Positions 34,786 to 42,255 of a stretch of DNA of 64,000 nt are shown here, in pieces. Within the stretch, counting starts at the first letter, position 1. The number at the start of each line of letters is the position of its first letter. The notes below the pieces were generated by a model, which saw only the letters and a program-made list of their open reading frames with translations, did not search any database and had not been told where the DNA came from. The stretch is from Gemmatimonadota bacterium (GTDB taxonomy: Bacteria; Gemmatimonadota; Gemmatimonadetes; Gemmatimonadales; GWC2-71-9): contig VGVQ01000007.1 in the NCBI GenBank assembly GCA_016874005.1, positions 1 through 64,000 of the forward strand, written 5' to 3'. Both the position numbers and the translations under genes were made by a program.

Positions 34786-35343
34786 CTAGTGGTCGTGCTC
34801 CCACTCGCCGTCGTGGTCATCCCGGCGGGTGCGGTCGTCCCGATCCCAGTCGCGGTCGCGGTCGCGCCGGTAGTCGCGGTCGTACTGGTCGTACCGGTCG
34901 TACCGGTCGTTCCACCGGCCGCGCCGGTCGTAGCGGTAACGATCGTCGTCCCGATCGCGATAGTCGTCGTACCAGAAGTACCGGTCGTTGTCATGGAGGA
35001 CTCGCACCTCCTCGAGGCCCCGGCGATAGCGATCGAAGTAGAGCCCGCAGTGACGGTCGTAATAGACGACGACCAATCGGGCGTTGCGATGCTTGCGAGG
35101 GTTCCAGCCGTGACGACGTTCCACCGCGATTCGGGTCGGGTAGACATGTACGACCCGGGGCCGCGGGCGGCCGTAATAACCGTAGCTTCGATAGTAGGGC
35201 CGGTCGCCAATCCGAATCGTTCCCACCACCGGACCGGCCCCGATGTGAATGTCGGCACCAACCCGCTGCGCCTGAGCCGACTCGACACCACCGACTAGCA
35301 TCGCCGCCAGTCCACAGCCGAGTATCTGGGTCTTCGCTCTCAC
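34786..35343 (-). CDS. secreted Asp/Arg/Tyr-rich protein
   Basis: GTG 35343 has GGGAGG 6 nt upstream and begins a signal peptide (VRAKTQILGCGLAAMLVGGVESAQAQ). The mature part starts with a short glycine/beta segment (GADIHIGAGPVVGTIRIGDRPYYRSYGYYG) and a conserved-looking core (LVVVYYDRHCGLYFDRYRRGLEEVRVLHDND). The last 65 residues are almost only D, R, Y and W with DRYDRYD-type repeats, mirrored in the DNA by short tandem repeats near 34860-34960. No catalytic motif is recognised. It has its own sigma-54-like promoter and palindromic upstream site, plus an intrinsic terminator, so it is a monocistronic, regulated unit. Confidence 0.78.
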   Translation of the reverse strand: MRAKTQILGCGLAAMLVGGVESAQAQRVGADIHIGAGPVVGTIRIGDRPYYRSYGYYGRPRPRVVHVYPTRIAVERRHGWNPRKHRNARLVVVYYDRHCGLYFDRYRRGLEEVRVLHDNDRYFWYDDYRDRDDDRYRYDRRGRWNDRYDRYDQYDRDYRRDRDRDWDRDDRTRRDDHDGEWEHDH

Positions 35344-35388
35344 CGCTGGCCTCCCGTTTTCGTGGACCGCGCCTCCGTTCGACTGCGT

Positions 35389-35404
35389 TGCCAGGACTGT
35401 GCCA
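35389..35404 (-). promoter_or_regulatory. sigma-54-like -24/-12 promoter
   Basis: On the minus strand TGGCACAGTCCTGGCA matches TGGCACG-N4-TTGCA except at two positions, with the essential GG and GC 10 nt apart. The start would fall near 35377, giving a leader of about 35 nt before GTG 35343. Confidence 0.68.
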
Positions 35405-35457
35405 CCATCTAAGTGTTATTGTTTCAAAAGGTTATACCAGAACAACCCGCTGTCTGA

Positions 35458-35477
35458 GTGTCCTTGCCCGAGGACAC
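35458..35477 (-). promoter_or_regulatory. palindrome GTGTCC-N8-GGACAC with extra half-site
   Basis: Arms GTGTCCTTG and CGAGGACAC pair with one mismatch. An additional GGACAC half-site follows at 35483-35488. The centre is about 65 nt upstream of the -24 element at 35404. The near-identical palindrome at 30010-30029 has the same relation to another sigma-54-like promoter, so both are probably bound by one NtrC-type activator. Confidence 0.65.
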
Positions 35478-35534
35478 TTCGGGGACACTCGCGGACCTTG
35501 GCGCCCGAGGCACCTCGGCTGCGACCGAGGTACC

Positions 35535-35747
35535 ATGAAGGAGAATCGGGACCCCGGACTGGTTGGCCCGCCGGCACCCCGGCAATACCTTTGGCCCCAA
35601 CTCGCCCCTCGAGCGTACCAGGAGTGCAGCGACACCTTTTTCGAATCGGACCACGAGCTGTTCCGGAACGCCGTCTGGGCGAAGGCCGGCGCTCGAGGAT
35701 TCCTTGGCCTGGACGTCGTCGGGCGCAGGTTGGTGGCCGGTGACTGA
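35535..35747 (+). pseudogene. acyl-CoA dehydrogenase remnant with internal deletion
   Basis: The 70-codon frame from ATG 35535 reads FFESDHELFRNAV and then directly WAKAGARGFLGLDV. Both blocks are hallmarks of the N-terminal domain of acyl-CoA dehydrogenases, but in intact enzymes about 30 residues separate them. Everything after LGLDV, including FAD-binding and catalytic regions, is missing. The stop overlaps the following MFS start by 8 nt (GTGACTGA), so the original 3' junction with the next gene seems preserved while the middle was lost. It is non-functional as a dehydrogenase. Confidence 0.55.
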
Positions 35748-37068
35748 TTCCGAGGCGGCGCGGCGCGAGCGGTACGGGTGGTACGTCGTCGCCGTCCTGA
35801 TGCTGGCGTACGTCTGCTCGTTCATCGATCGACAAATTCTGGCGCTGATGGTCGGTCCGATCCGGCGGGACCTCGGCATCAGCGATACCCAGATCAGCCT
35901 GCTGATGGGGCTGTCGTTCTCCCTGTTCTACAGCGTCCTGGGCCTCCCGATCGGCCGGTTGGCCGACCGTGCCAATCGGCGCAACATCATCGCGGCGGGG
36001 ATCGCCGTCTGGAGCGTCATGACGGCGCTCTGCGGGGCCGCTCGGAACTACTGGCAGTTGTTCCTGGCCCGCGTCGGGGTGGGCGTCGGTGAGGCCGCGC
36101 TTTCGCCGCCGGCGTATTCGATGATCGCGGATTGGTTCCCCAAGGAGCGGCTTGGCACCGCCATCGGCGTCTATTCCCTCGGGATTTATCTCGGCAGCGG
36201 CATCGCGATGATGCTCGGCGGCTGGATTACCGGAGCGGTCGCCGGTGACCAGAGTTGGACCTTGCCACTCGTGGGTGAAGCCCGGCCGTGGCAGGTGGTC
36301 TTCTTCGTGATCGGCCTCCCGGGGCTCCTGCTGGCGGTCTGGGTCGGCACCCTCGTCGAGCCCGCCCGGGGAGCCACCAGTGACACCGTGGTGACAGCGG
36401 AGGCCGCGAGCCTCGGGTCGGTTTGGGGTTACGTTCGCCAGCACGCCGGCGCGTTCGCCGGCCACAATCTCGGCTTCGCCTTCATCGCCTTAGTGAACTA
36501 TGCCTGGGCCTATTGGGTTCCGACCTGGCTCCAGCGGGCCCACGGCCTCACGGTCCAACACATCGGCCTGGTGTACGGGCTGTGGACCGCGACCTTCGGC
36601 GTGGCCGGCGTCGTGGCGGGCGGCTGGCTTGGCGATCGGTTGGCGAGGGCCGGCTACCGCGATGCCAAGCTCCGGGTCGGCCTGATCGGTATCGCCGGTG
36701 AATTGGCCTCGGCGCTCTTCCTGTTCGCGCCAACCGACATCGTGATGATCGCGATCATCCCCTCGACGTTCTTCGCGTCGTTCGGCTTCGGGGCGGCGGC
36801 GGCCGCGATTCAGGAGATCTCCCCGGTACCGATGCGGGCCCAGACCTCGGCGATCTATCTCTTCTCCATCAACCTGATCGGGCAAACCATCGGTCCGTTC
36901 GCGGTTGCCAGCCTCACCGACTCGGTTTTCCGGGATGATATGGCCATCGGGAAATCGATTCTCTGGGTCACCGTCGTTGGGCTGATCATCGCGGCGATCA
37001 CCTTCCTGGCCGCGCTGAAACCCTTCCGCAGAGCGGCTCTCGCCGTCAGAGAATGGCGTCCAACGTAG
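35740..37068 (+). CDS. MFS transporter, Spinster-like
   Basis: The protein has 442 residues from GTG 35740; the open frame extends upstream but without membrane-protein character. It begins RYGWYVVAVLMLAYVCSFIDRQILALMVGPIRRDLGISDTQ and has motif A LPIGRLADRANRRNII, as in Spinster-type sphingolipid/organic-anion transporters (MFS_1). Twelve helices are visible and no deletion is apparent. No strong RBS is present, and translation may be coupled to the overlapping upstream remnant. Flanking remnants of acyl-CoA dehydrogenase and acyl-CoA synthetase suggest it once belonged to a lipid or carboxylic-acid uptake operon. Confidence 0.86.
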   Translation: MTDSEAARRERYGWYVVAVLMLAYVCSFIDRQILALMVGPIRRDLGISDTQISLLMGLSFSLFYSVLGLPIGRLADRANRRNIIAAGIAVWSVMTALCGAARNYWQLFLARVGVGVGEAALSPPAYSMIADWFPKERLGTAIGVYSLGIYLGSGIAMMLGGWITGAVAGDQSWTLPLVGEARPWQVVFFVIGLPGLLLAVWVGTLVEPARGATSDTVVTAEAASLGSVWGYVRQHAGAFAGHNLGFAFIALVNYAWAYWVPTWLQRAHGLTVQHIGLVYGLWTATFGVAGVVAGGWLGDRLARAGYRDAKLRVGLIGIAGELASALFLFAPTDIVMIAIIPSTFFASFGFGAAAAAIQEISPVPMRAQTSAIYLFSINLIGQTIGPFAVASLTDSVFRDDMAIGKSILWVTVVGLIIAAITFLAALKPFRRAALAVREWRPT

Positions 37069-37409
37069 CCGGCGCCGATTCGGGCCTCGAGCCGATGCCC
37101 TTCGTGACCCCCGCCGACATCCTGGCGGGCCATGCCGAGTTCATCGGCGACAAGACCGCCATCGTGGCCGGAGCCGTTCGGCTGACGTGGCGGGAACTCG
37201 ATGCCAAGGTGTCGCGGGTCGCCAATGGACTGGTGGCGGTGATTCCTCGACCGGGTCGCCACCCCGATCCGAAGGTGCTGCGGGCATGGATCAACGATCG
37301 AGTCACCAGACCCCAGCGGGTATCGCGAGTGCGGTTGGTCGATCAATTCCCGCGAAACGCGTTAGGCAAGATTCTCAAGAAAGAGCTGCGAGCGACGTAT
37401 GCCCCATAG
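37053..37409 (+). pseudogene. acyl-CoA synthetase remnant: N- and C-termini fused by internal deletion
   Basis: This 118-codon frame joins the first part of an AMP-forming acyl-CoA synthetase (ADILAGHAEFIGDKTAIV, RLTWRELDAKVSRVANGL) to its last part. The latter reads HPDPKVLRAWINDR, RVRLVDQFPRNALGKILKKEL and contains the catalytic C-domain Lys. The fusion lies near residue 63. About 400 residues, including the P-loop and acyl-binding domain, are absent. The reading frame is intact, and overlaps with the MFS gene (16 nt) and queD (11 nt) persist. It cannot adenylate a substrate. It could be a recent in-frame deletion, or an assembly artefact. Confidence 0.72.
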
Positions 37410-37899
37410 CGTCTCGGTCTCCAAGGACTACCTCACCTTCTCGGCGGCGCACTTCCTGACCATCCCTGGCCACAAGTGCGAATCGCTCCACGGCCACAAC
37501 TACGTCGTGTCCGTCACGGTGCACGGCCCGGTCGACGAGGCTACCGGGTTCGTGGTGGATTTCGCGGTGCTCAAAGCCATCCTGCGGCCGGTCATCGACG
37601 GCCTCGACCACCGGGTTCTGGTGCCCGGTCGTAACCCGGCGGTGGTGGTCCGTGAGGAGGGGACCATGACGTCGGTGGAGTACCGCGGCGACCGCCGGTT
37701 CATGTTTCCGACGGCCCACGTTGCGGTGGTGCCGATCCGCGATACGACCGCGGAACGGCTGGCGGAGCTGCTCGCCGACGCGGTCGTGGCCGGACTCGCG
37801 GCGCACGGTTGCCGGTCGGCCGCGGCGGTGCTGGTCGAGGTCGAAGAGAGTCCCGGCCAAAATGGCCGCTACGAACGAAGAATCTCGGAGGGACGATGA
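37399..37899 (+). CDS. queD: 6-pyruvoyltetrahydropterin synthase / 6-carboxytetrahydropterin synthase family
   Basis: The 166-residue T-fold protein has the zinc histidines in FSAAHFLTIPGHKCESLHGHNY and the FVVDFAVLKAIL and GLDHRVL segments. The Cys in GHKCESLHGH is the catalytic cysteine position. QueD converts 7,8-dihydroneopterin triphosphate to 6-carboxytetrahydropterin for queuosine; PTPS-type activity for biopterin is the alternative. The next gene encodes a pterin-4a-carbinolamine dehydratase, overlapping by 4 nt, which favours a pterin role. GluQ in the window favours queuosine, so the assignment is split. Confidence 0.83.
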   Translation: MPHSVSVSKDYLTFSAAHFLTIPGHKCESLHGHNYVVSVTVHGPVDEATGFVVDFAVLKAILRPVIDGLDHRVLVPGRNPAVVVREEGTMTSVEYRGDRRFMFPTAHVAVVPIRDTTAERLAELLADAVVAGLAAHGCRSAAAVLVEVEESPGQNGRYERRISEGR

Positions 37900-38243
37900 C
37901 GGCTGCTGACTCCCCATTCGACGGCCCGGCGATCGCCGCGAGCCTCGCCGCGCTCCCCGGCTGGGAGCATGTCGACGGCGTGATCCGCCGGACCTACCAG
38001 ACCGGCGGTTGGCGCGGCTCGCTGATCGTGGCCAACGCCATCGGATTCATCTGCGAGGCGGCCGATCACCACGCCGATGTCCTGGTGACCTGGCCCCGGG
38101 TGACGGTGTCCCTTTCGACCCACAGCGCGGGCGGAATCACCGCGAAGGACTTCGAAGTCGCCCAGCGAATCGAGCGACACTTGACCTGGAAGCCGGCGCT
38201 GGATTCGAGCCTGACCGGGCCAGTGGAGCCGTTGGTTCGTTAG
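37896..38243 (+). CDS. pterin-4a-carbinolamine dehydratase
   Basis: The 115-residue protein begins at ATG 37896 (GGAGGG 4-5 nt upstream, ATGA overlap with queD). It carries the PCD signature: LPGWEHVDGVIRRTY and ICEAADHHADVLVTWPRVTVSLSTHSAGGITAKDFEVA. The EAADHHAD and TH positions supply the active-site histidines. It dehydrates 4a-hydroxytetrahydropterin formed by aromatic amino acid hydroxylases. No phenylalanine hydroxylase gene is adjacent. It ends 22 nt from the pfkA stop (convergent), across a TCGTTAGGC motif. Confidence 0.9.
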   Translation: MTAADSPFDGPAIAASLAALPGWEHVDGVIRRTYQTGGWRGSLIVANAIGFICEAADHHADVLVTWPRVTVSLSTHSAGGITAKDFEVAQRIERHLTWKPALDSSLTGPVEPLVR

Positions 38244-38264
38244 GCGGCCGGCCGGCCGGTGGGA

Positions 38265-39413
38265 TCAGTCCCCGAAAGAGATCCCGAGGTTCCGGGCGGT
38301 GAGAATGATGCCGCCATCGAGCGGCACCAGCTTCTGACGACCCATGACCTCCGCGATCGGGATCCGGCCCACCGTCGGCGGCGTGAACACCACCACCTTG
38401 CCGAAGTCGCCGTCCCCGATGGCCCGGACCGCGGCCGATCCGAAGCGAAGGGCCAGGAGTCGATCGAAGGTCGTTGGCGAACCGCCCCGCTGAAGGTGGC
38501 CCAGGACCAGGCTCCGGGTCTCCTTGCCGGTGCGCTCGCGAATCGCTTCGGCCACCTGAGCCGCGATCCCGCCGAGGCGCTCCACCGCGCCGGTCTTCGC
38601 GGCCTCCAACAAGGCCACCTTCCCGTTCGCCGGCTTGGCTCCCTCCGCCACGACCACGATGGAAAAATGCCGACCCGCCGCTTCGCGGGCTCGGATCTTC
38701 TCGCAGACCTTCTCGATCTCGAAGGGGATCTCCGGAATCAAGATGACGTCGGCGCTGCCGGAGAGGCCGCTGTGGAGCGCGATCCAGCCGGCATAGCGGC
38801 CCATCAGTTCGACGACCATCACTCGATCGTGGCTTTCGGCCGTGGTGTGGAGCTTGTCGAGCGCATCGGTCGCGGTCGCCACCGCCGTGTCGAAGCCGAA
38901 GGTTGACTCGGTACCAACCACGTCGTTGTCGATCGTCTTGGGAACCCCGACCGTGGGAATTCCCTTCTCCCAGAGGTGGTGGGCGATCGTCAGGCTCCCG
39001 TCGCCTCCGATCGCCACCAAGGCATCGAGCCCGTGCCGGCGGAAGGAGTCGACCAGTTCCTGGGAGCGATCGACCTCGAGCACCGAGCCATCCGACTGCC
39101 GGGTCGGCCATCGAAAAGGATTGCCGCGATTGGTGGTGCCGAGGATGGTGCCGCCGAGGTGGGTGATGCCCCGCACCTGCGCCGGGCCGAGTGGCATCAG
39201 TCCACCGCTTGGCGACCCCCGTCGGCGGTCGGGACCGTCGTACTTCTGGCCATAGGCGAAGGAGTAGCGCCCGCCCCGTTCGTAGAGACCGTCGTAGCCA
39301 CGCCGAATCCCAAAACACACCCAGCCACGCTGGTGGGCCGACAACACCACGGCTCGAATCACCGCATTGAGGCCCGGTGCATCGCCGCCGCCTGTCGAGA
39401 TACCTATCCGCAT
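38265..39413 (-). CDS. pfkA: 6-phosphofructokinase, group III type
   Basis: The 382-residue kinase starts MRIGISTGGGDAPGLNAVIR and contains IGGDGSLTIAH, GVPKTIDNDV and MGRYAGWIALH. GGDGS (Gly at E. coli position 104) indicates ATP use, whereas PKTIDND (Lys at position 124) is usual in PPi-dependent forms. This combination defines the long ATP-PFK group of mixed signature. It phosphorylates fructose 6-phosphate in glycolysis. A GGGGGG tract 6 nt upstream serves as RBS. The SelW-like gene ends 40 nt upstream on the same strand and is probably cotranscribed. Confidence 0.93.
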   Translation of the reverse strand: MRIGISTGGGDAPGLNAVIRAVVLSAHQRGWVCFGIRRGYDGLYERGGRYSFAYGQKYDGPDRRRGSPSGGLMPLGPAQVRGITHLGGTILGTTNRGNPFRWPTRQSDGSVLEVDRSQELVDSFRRHGLDALVAIGGDGSLTIAHHLWEKGIPTVGVPKTIDNDVVGTESTFGFDTAVATATDALDKLHTTAESHDRVMVVELMGRYAGWIALHSGLSGSADVILIPEIPFEIEKVCEKIRAREAAGRHFSIVVVAEGAKPANGKVALLEAAKTGAVERLGGIAAQVAEAIRERTGKETRSLVLGHLQRGGSPTTFDRLLALRFGSAAVRAIGDGDFGKVVVFTPPTVGRIPIAEVMGRQKLVPLDGGIILTARNLGISFGD

Positions 39414-39453
39414 CGCACGCCCCCCGGACGTCTCGGGATTCGCTGCCTCGTGC

Positions 39454-39672
39454 TCAGGCCAAGAGCCGGACGATCTCGCCCGGCTCGGCGTGGCGCTTGA
39501 GCGCTTTCTTCGAGAAAACCAGCCTCCCGTCGGCCGTCACCTCGAAGACACCCCCACTACTGGGGACCATCTTGATATCGACGTCGGGGTACGCCTCCTT
39601 GAGTTCAGCCGCCACCCGGGCGGCTCGCGGGGCGTAGTTTCACTGAACGCAATACTGGATCGAAACCTGCAT
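39454..39672 (-). CDS. SelW/Rdx-family selenoprotein
   Basis: From ATG 39672 (GGGAG 5-6 nt upstream) the minus strand reads MQVSIQYCVQ, then UGA (39642-39640), then NYAPRAARVAAELKEAYPDV and so on to TGA at 39454. Taken as Sec, the 72-residue protein has C8-V-Q-U11 followed by the whole Rdx fold, including GGVFEVTADGRLVFSKKALKR and the EPGEIVRLL end. This is the SelW/SelT/SelH motif and length, in which CxxU is the redox site. A stem-loop about 21 nt after the UGA fits a bacterial SECIS. Ordinary gene calling sees only two fragments shorter than 65 codons, so the gene is easily missed. The redox partner is unknown. Confidence 0.88.
39607..39625 (-). promoter_or_regulatory. bacterial SECIS-like hairpin
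   Basis: On the minus strand AGCCGCC (39625-39619) pairs with GGCGGCT (39613-39607) around the loop CGGGU. The stem starts 14 nt and the loop 21 nt after the UGA at 39642-39640, with G at the second loop position. This spacing nearly equals that of the hairpin in the first selenoprotein gene. Confidence 0.75.
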
Positions 39673-39784
39673 CGCTACTCCCGGTAATTGTCTCTGGGGA
39701 CGCTCAATGCTAGTCGACCGCGCCAGCCGGGCCAAGGTGGCAGATCGCTTGTCAGGGCAGCCTAAGTCTCATATCTATAACACC

Positions 39785-40516
39785 ATGCGCCTCTGTGTAG
39801 CGGCGGCCGCTCTGCTCGCAATCGCGACACCGGCGGGAGCGCAGAGCGCCGGGACCCTCGAGTTCTCGGCCCTCGGCGTCTGGCACAACAAGACCACCAC
39901 GATGGACGCCCTTCGCGGCTTCGGGTTCGGCTCGCGAGTGGGGGTCTGGCTACCAGCCGGCTTCGAGCTGGAAGGTCAGGCCGATGTCACCCTGCCGGCC
40001 AATTCGATCGTGGTCAATCGCTTCAAGTTGTACCACCTGGCCGGCAGCCTGGTGTTCAATGTCCCGGCCGGGTCGGCGAGTCTGTACCTCCGGGGAGGCT
40101 ACGGCAAGCTTCTGCCGAGGGGCTGCACCTTCAATGGCCCGTGCAGCTCACATGGCGCCGCCACCGGTGGGGCCGGGTTTCGGGTCCCTCTTGGCGGCGG
40201 CCTCTTCCTCCGAGCCGAGGGGATGTATCGCACCCGGACCGTTTACGACTATCGCAGCTTCGGCGGCAGTGTGGGCTTCAGCCTGTTGTCCCGAAGCGCC
40301 GGGCCCACTGGACTCGGACCCGACGACGATGGCGACGGGGTGGCCAACCGGCGCGACCGGTGTCGTGACACACCCCGAGGGGCGCTGGTTGACACTCGCG
40401 GCTGCGCCACCGATAGCGACCGGGATGGCGTCGTCGACGGCGTCGATCGCTGCCCGGCAACGCCGGCCAACACCGAGGTCGACCGGTTCGGGTGCCCGGC
40501 GCGCCGCCCAGATTGA
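39785..40516 (+). CDS. outer-membrane-like beta-barrel with thrombospondin type 3 repeats
   Basis: The ATG at 39785 begins a good signal peptide (MRLCVAAAALLAIATPAGAQ) and a 243-residue protein. Residues 25-180 look like an 8-stranded porin-type barrel with alternating strands (FGSRVGVWLPAGFELEGQADVTL, GGGLFLRAEGMYRTRTVYDY). The C-terminal part has calcium-binding type 3 repeats (DDDGDGVANRRDRC, DSDRDGVVDGVDRC). An OmpA-like domain usually follows such repeats but is absent, so the protein is short. No RBS is visible; TTGTCA (39749) and TATCTA (39772) suggest a promoter placing the start near the ATG, so the transcript may be leaderless. Confidence 0.75.
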   Translation: MRLCVAAAALLAIATPAGAQSAGTLEFSALGVWHNKTTTMDALRGFGFGSRVGVWLPAGFELEGQADVTLPANSIVVNRFKLYHLAGSLVFNVPAGSASLYLRGGYGKLLPRGCTFNGPCSSHGAATGGAGFRVPLGGGLFLRAEGMYRTRTVYDYRSFGGSVGFSLLSRSAGPTGLGPDDDGDGVANRRDRCRDTPRGALVDTRGCATDSDRDGVVDGVDRCPATPANTEVDRFGCPARRPD

Positions 40517-42255
40517 CCCTTCCGCGGCGGGTCGCCTGGCTGGCGGGGGTCGGTTGGTTGCTCACCCTTCCCGCTGCCGCCGTCGCTCAGCCGGCCGGTC
40601 GATCGACATCCTCCCCCGACTGGGCTCACCCGGGCCGGGACCATTCCCTCACCCGGTTCAGCCCGCTCGCGGAATTGACGCCCGCCACGGTCACGGGCCT
40701 CCGGCCACTCTGGGCCTTCAGCACCGGCACGCTCCGGGCCCACGAGGGGAACCCCTTGGTCGTTGGCAGCACGATGTTCGTCCAAAGCCCGTTTCCTAAC
40801 TCGATCTTTGCCCTCGACTTGGCCCAACCGGGCGGGCCGGTCATCTGGACCCACTCGGTCCCCACCGCGGTGGCCCGGCTGCCGATGCCGGCCGGGTGTT
40901 GCGACGTCGGCAATCGCGGCCTGGGCTACCACCCGAGCGGGAAGATCCTGGCCACCCTGCTCACGGGAGACCTGATCGCGCTCGACGCCAAGACCGGACG
41001 GGAGCTGTGGCGGACCAAACACGCCGATCACCGAGTGGGCGCCACCGCGCCGGGACCTCCGCTCGTGGTCAAGGACCTGGTGATCGTCGGCACTGGCGGC
41101 GCGGAGTACGGGGTTCGCGGCTACCTGGCGGCCTATGACGTCACCACCGGGCAGCTGAAATGGCGCGGGTACCACACCGGGCCGGACGCCGAGATTCTCC
41201 TCGAGGGCGACGGCAACAATCACTACCCCAGCCACCGGGGGCGAGACCTCGGGGTCAGCACCTGGCCCGGCGACGAATGGAAGCGGGGCGGCGGGACCGC
41301 GTCCGGCCCGATCTCGTACGACCCCGAGCTCAACCTGATCTTCTACGGCACCGACCACCCGGGCAGCTACAATCCCGCGGTGCGGGCCGGCGACAACAAA
41401 TGGACCGCGGCGATCTTCGCTCGGGTGCCGGAGACGGGCCGGGTGAAGTGGATCACCCAGCTCACGCCTCACGACGAATGGGGCTACGATGCCTCGAACG
41501 AGAACATCGTGGCCGACCTCGCCATTGGCGGCGTGGCAACCAAGGCCTTGGTCCACTTCGACCGGAACGGGTTCGCCTACGTCATCGACCGGGCGTCCGG
41601 GAAACTCGTCAGCGCCGAACGGTTCGGCCCGGTCAACTGGGCGACTCGGATCGACCTTCCCACAGGGGTGCCGATTCGAGAGAGCCGGTTTCGGGTCTCG
41701 ACGACCAAGACCACCGGAGTGTGCCCCGGAGCGATCGGTGCCAAGGGTCTTGCCCCGTCGGCTTTTTCGCCGGTCGCGGGCCTGTTCTTCGTACCGATCC
41801 TGAACGTCTGCATGGACATCCAGGCAACCCCGGTCAGCTACACGCCCGGCCGGCCTTACACCGGCGCCACGATCCGCTTCAGCCGCGGGCCTGGACCGCA
41901 GTTGGGGCGACTGGTTGCCTGGAGCGCGGCTACGGCCACCGTGGCATGGCAGACGACCGAGGCGCTGCCGGTGACGAGCGGGGTGCTCGCGACAGCGGGT
42001 GGTCTGGTGTTTTACGGAACCATGGAGGGATGGCTCAAGGCGCTCGACGCCAAGACCGGGCTCGAGCTTTGGCGGTTCAAGACGCCCTCCGGCATCGTCG
42101 GCAATCCGATCACGTTCGCGGGCCCCGACGGGCGGCAGTACGTCGCGGTGCTATCGGGGATGGGAGGCTGGCTCGCCACACCAGGCAACGGACTCTTCTC
42201 CACCCTGGCAGGCATCACCAATCCCGGCGGCGTCCTCACGGTCTTCGGTCGCTAG
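40492..42255 (+). CDS. PQQ-dehydrogenase-like quinoprotein with altered active site
   Basis: The 587-residue exported eight-bladed propeller resembles MxaF/XoxF methanol dehydrogenases. It has HEGNPLVVG, the vicinal Cys pair in GCCDVGNRG (136-137), the conserved Glu in GGAEYGVRG, PGDEWKRGGG, and FDRNGFAYVIDR. The motif PHDEWxYD reads PHDEWGYDASNEN: the catalytic Asp (D299 in XoxF) is Gly331, while the lanthanide-associated Asp two residues on (D333) is kept. A metal-ligand Asn in the GSGNPxPWN motif is replaced (GTDHPGSYN). Dehydrogenase activity is therefore doubtful. It starts at GTG overlapping the previous gene by 25 nt; TTG 40513 (TTGA overlap) is an alternative. No cytochrome c gene adjoins it. 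Confidence 0.82.
   Translation: MPGAPPRLTLPRRVAWLAGVGWLLTLPAAAVAQPAGRSTSSPDWAHPGRDHSLTRFSPLAELTPATVTGLRPLWAFSTGTLRAHEGNPLVVGSTMFVQSPFPNSIFALDLAQPGGPVIWTHSVPTAVARLPMPAGCCDVGNRGLGYHPSGKILATLLTGDLIALDAKTGRELWRTKHADHRVGATAPGPPLVVKDLVIVGTGGAEYGVRGYLAAYDVTTGQLKWRGYHTGPDAEILLEGDGNNHYPSHRGRDLGVSTWPGDEWKRGGGTASGPISYDPELNLIFYGTDHPGSYNPAVRAGDNKWTAAIFARVPETGRVKWITQLTPHDEWGYDASNENIVADLAIGGVATKALVHFDRNGFAYVIDRASGKLVSAERFGPVNWATRIDLPTGVPIRESRFRVSTTKTTGVCPGAIGAKGLAPSAFSPVAGLFFVPILNVCMDIQATPVSYTPGRPYTGATIRFSRGPGPQLGRLVAWSAATATVAWQTTEALPVTSGVLATAGGLVFYGTMEGWLKALDAKTGLELWRFKTPSGIVGNPITFAGPDGRQYVAVLSGMGGWLATPGNGLFSTLAGITNPGGVLTVFGR

Noticed and set aside
34860-34960. Short tandem repeats (GGTCGTACC-type) as a CRISPR-like array
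   Set aside because: Units are about 9 bp without spacers and simply encode the D-R-Y repeats of the secreted protein.
39741-39756. TGGCAGATCGCTTGTC as a third sigma-54 promoter upstream of the barrel protein
   Set aside because: The near-invariant GC of the -12 element is GT here, and no palindrome of the GTGTCC type lies upstream.
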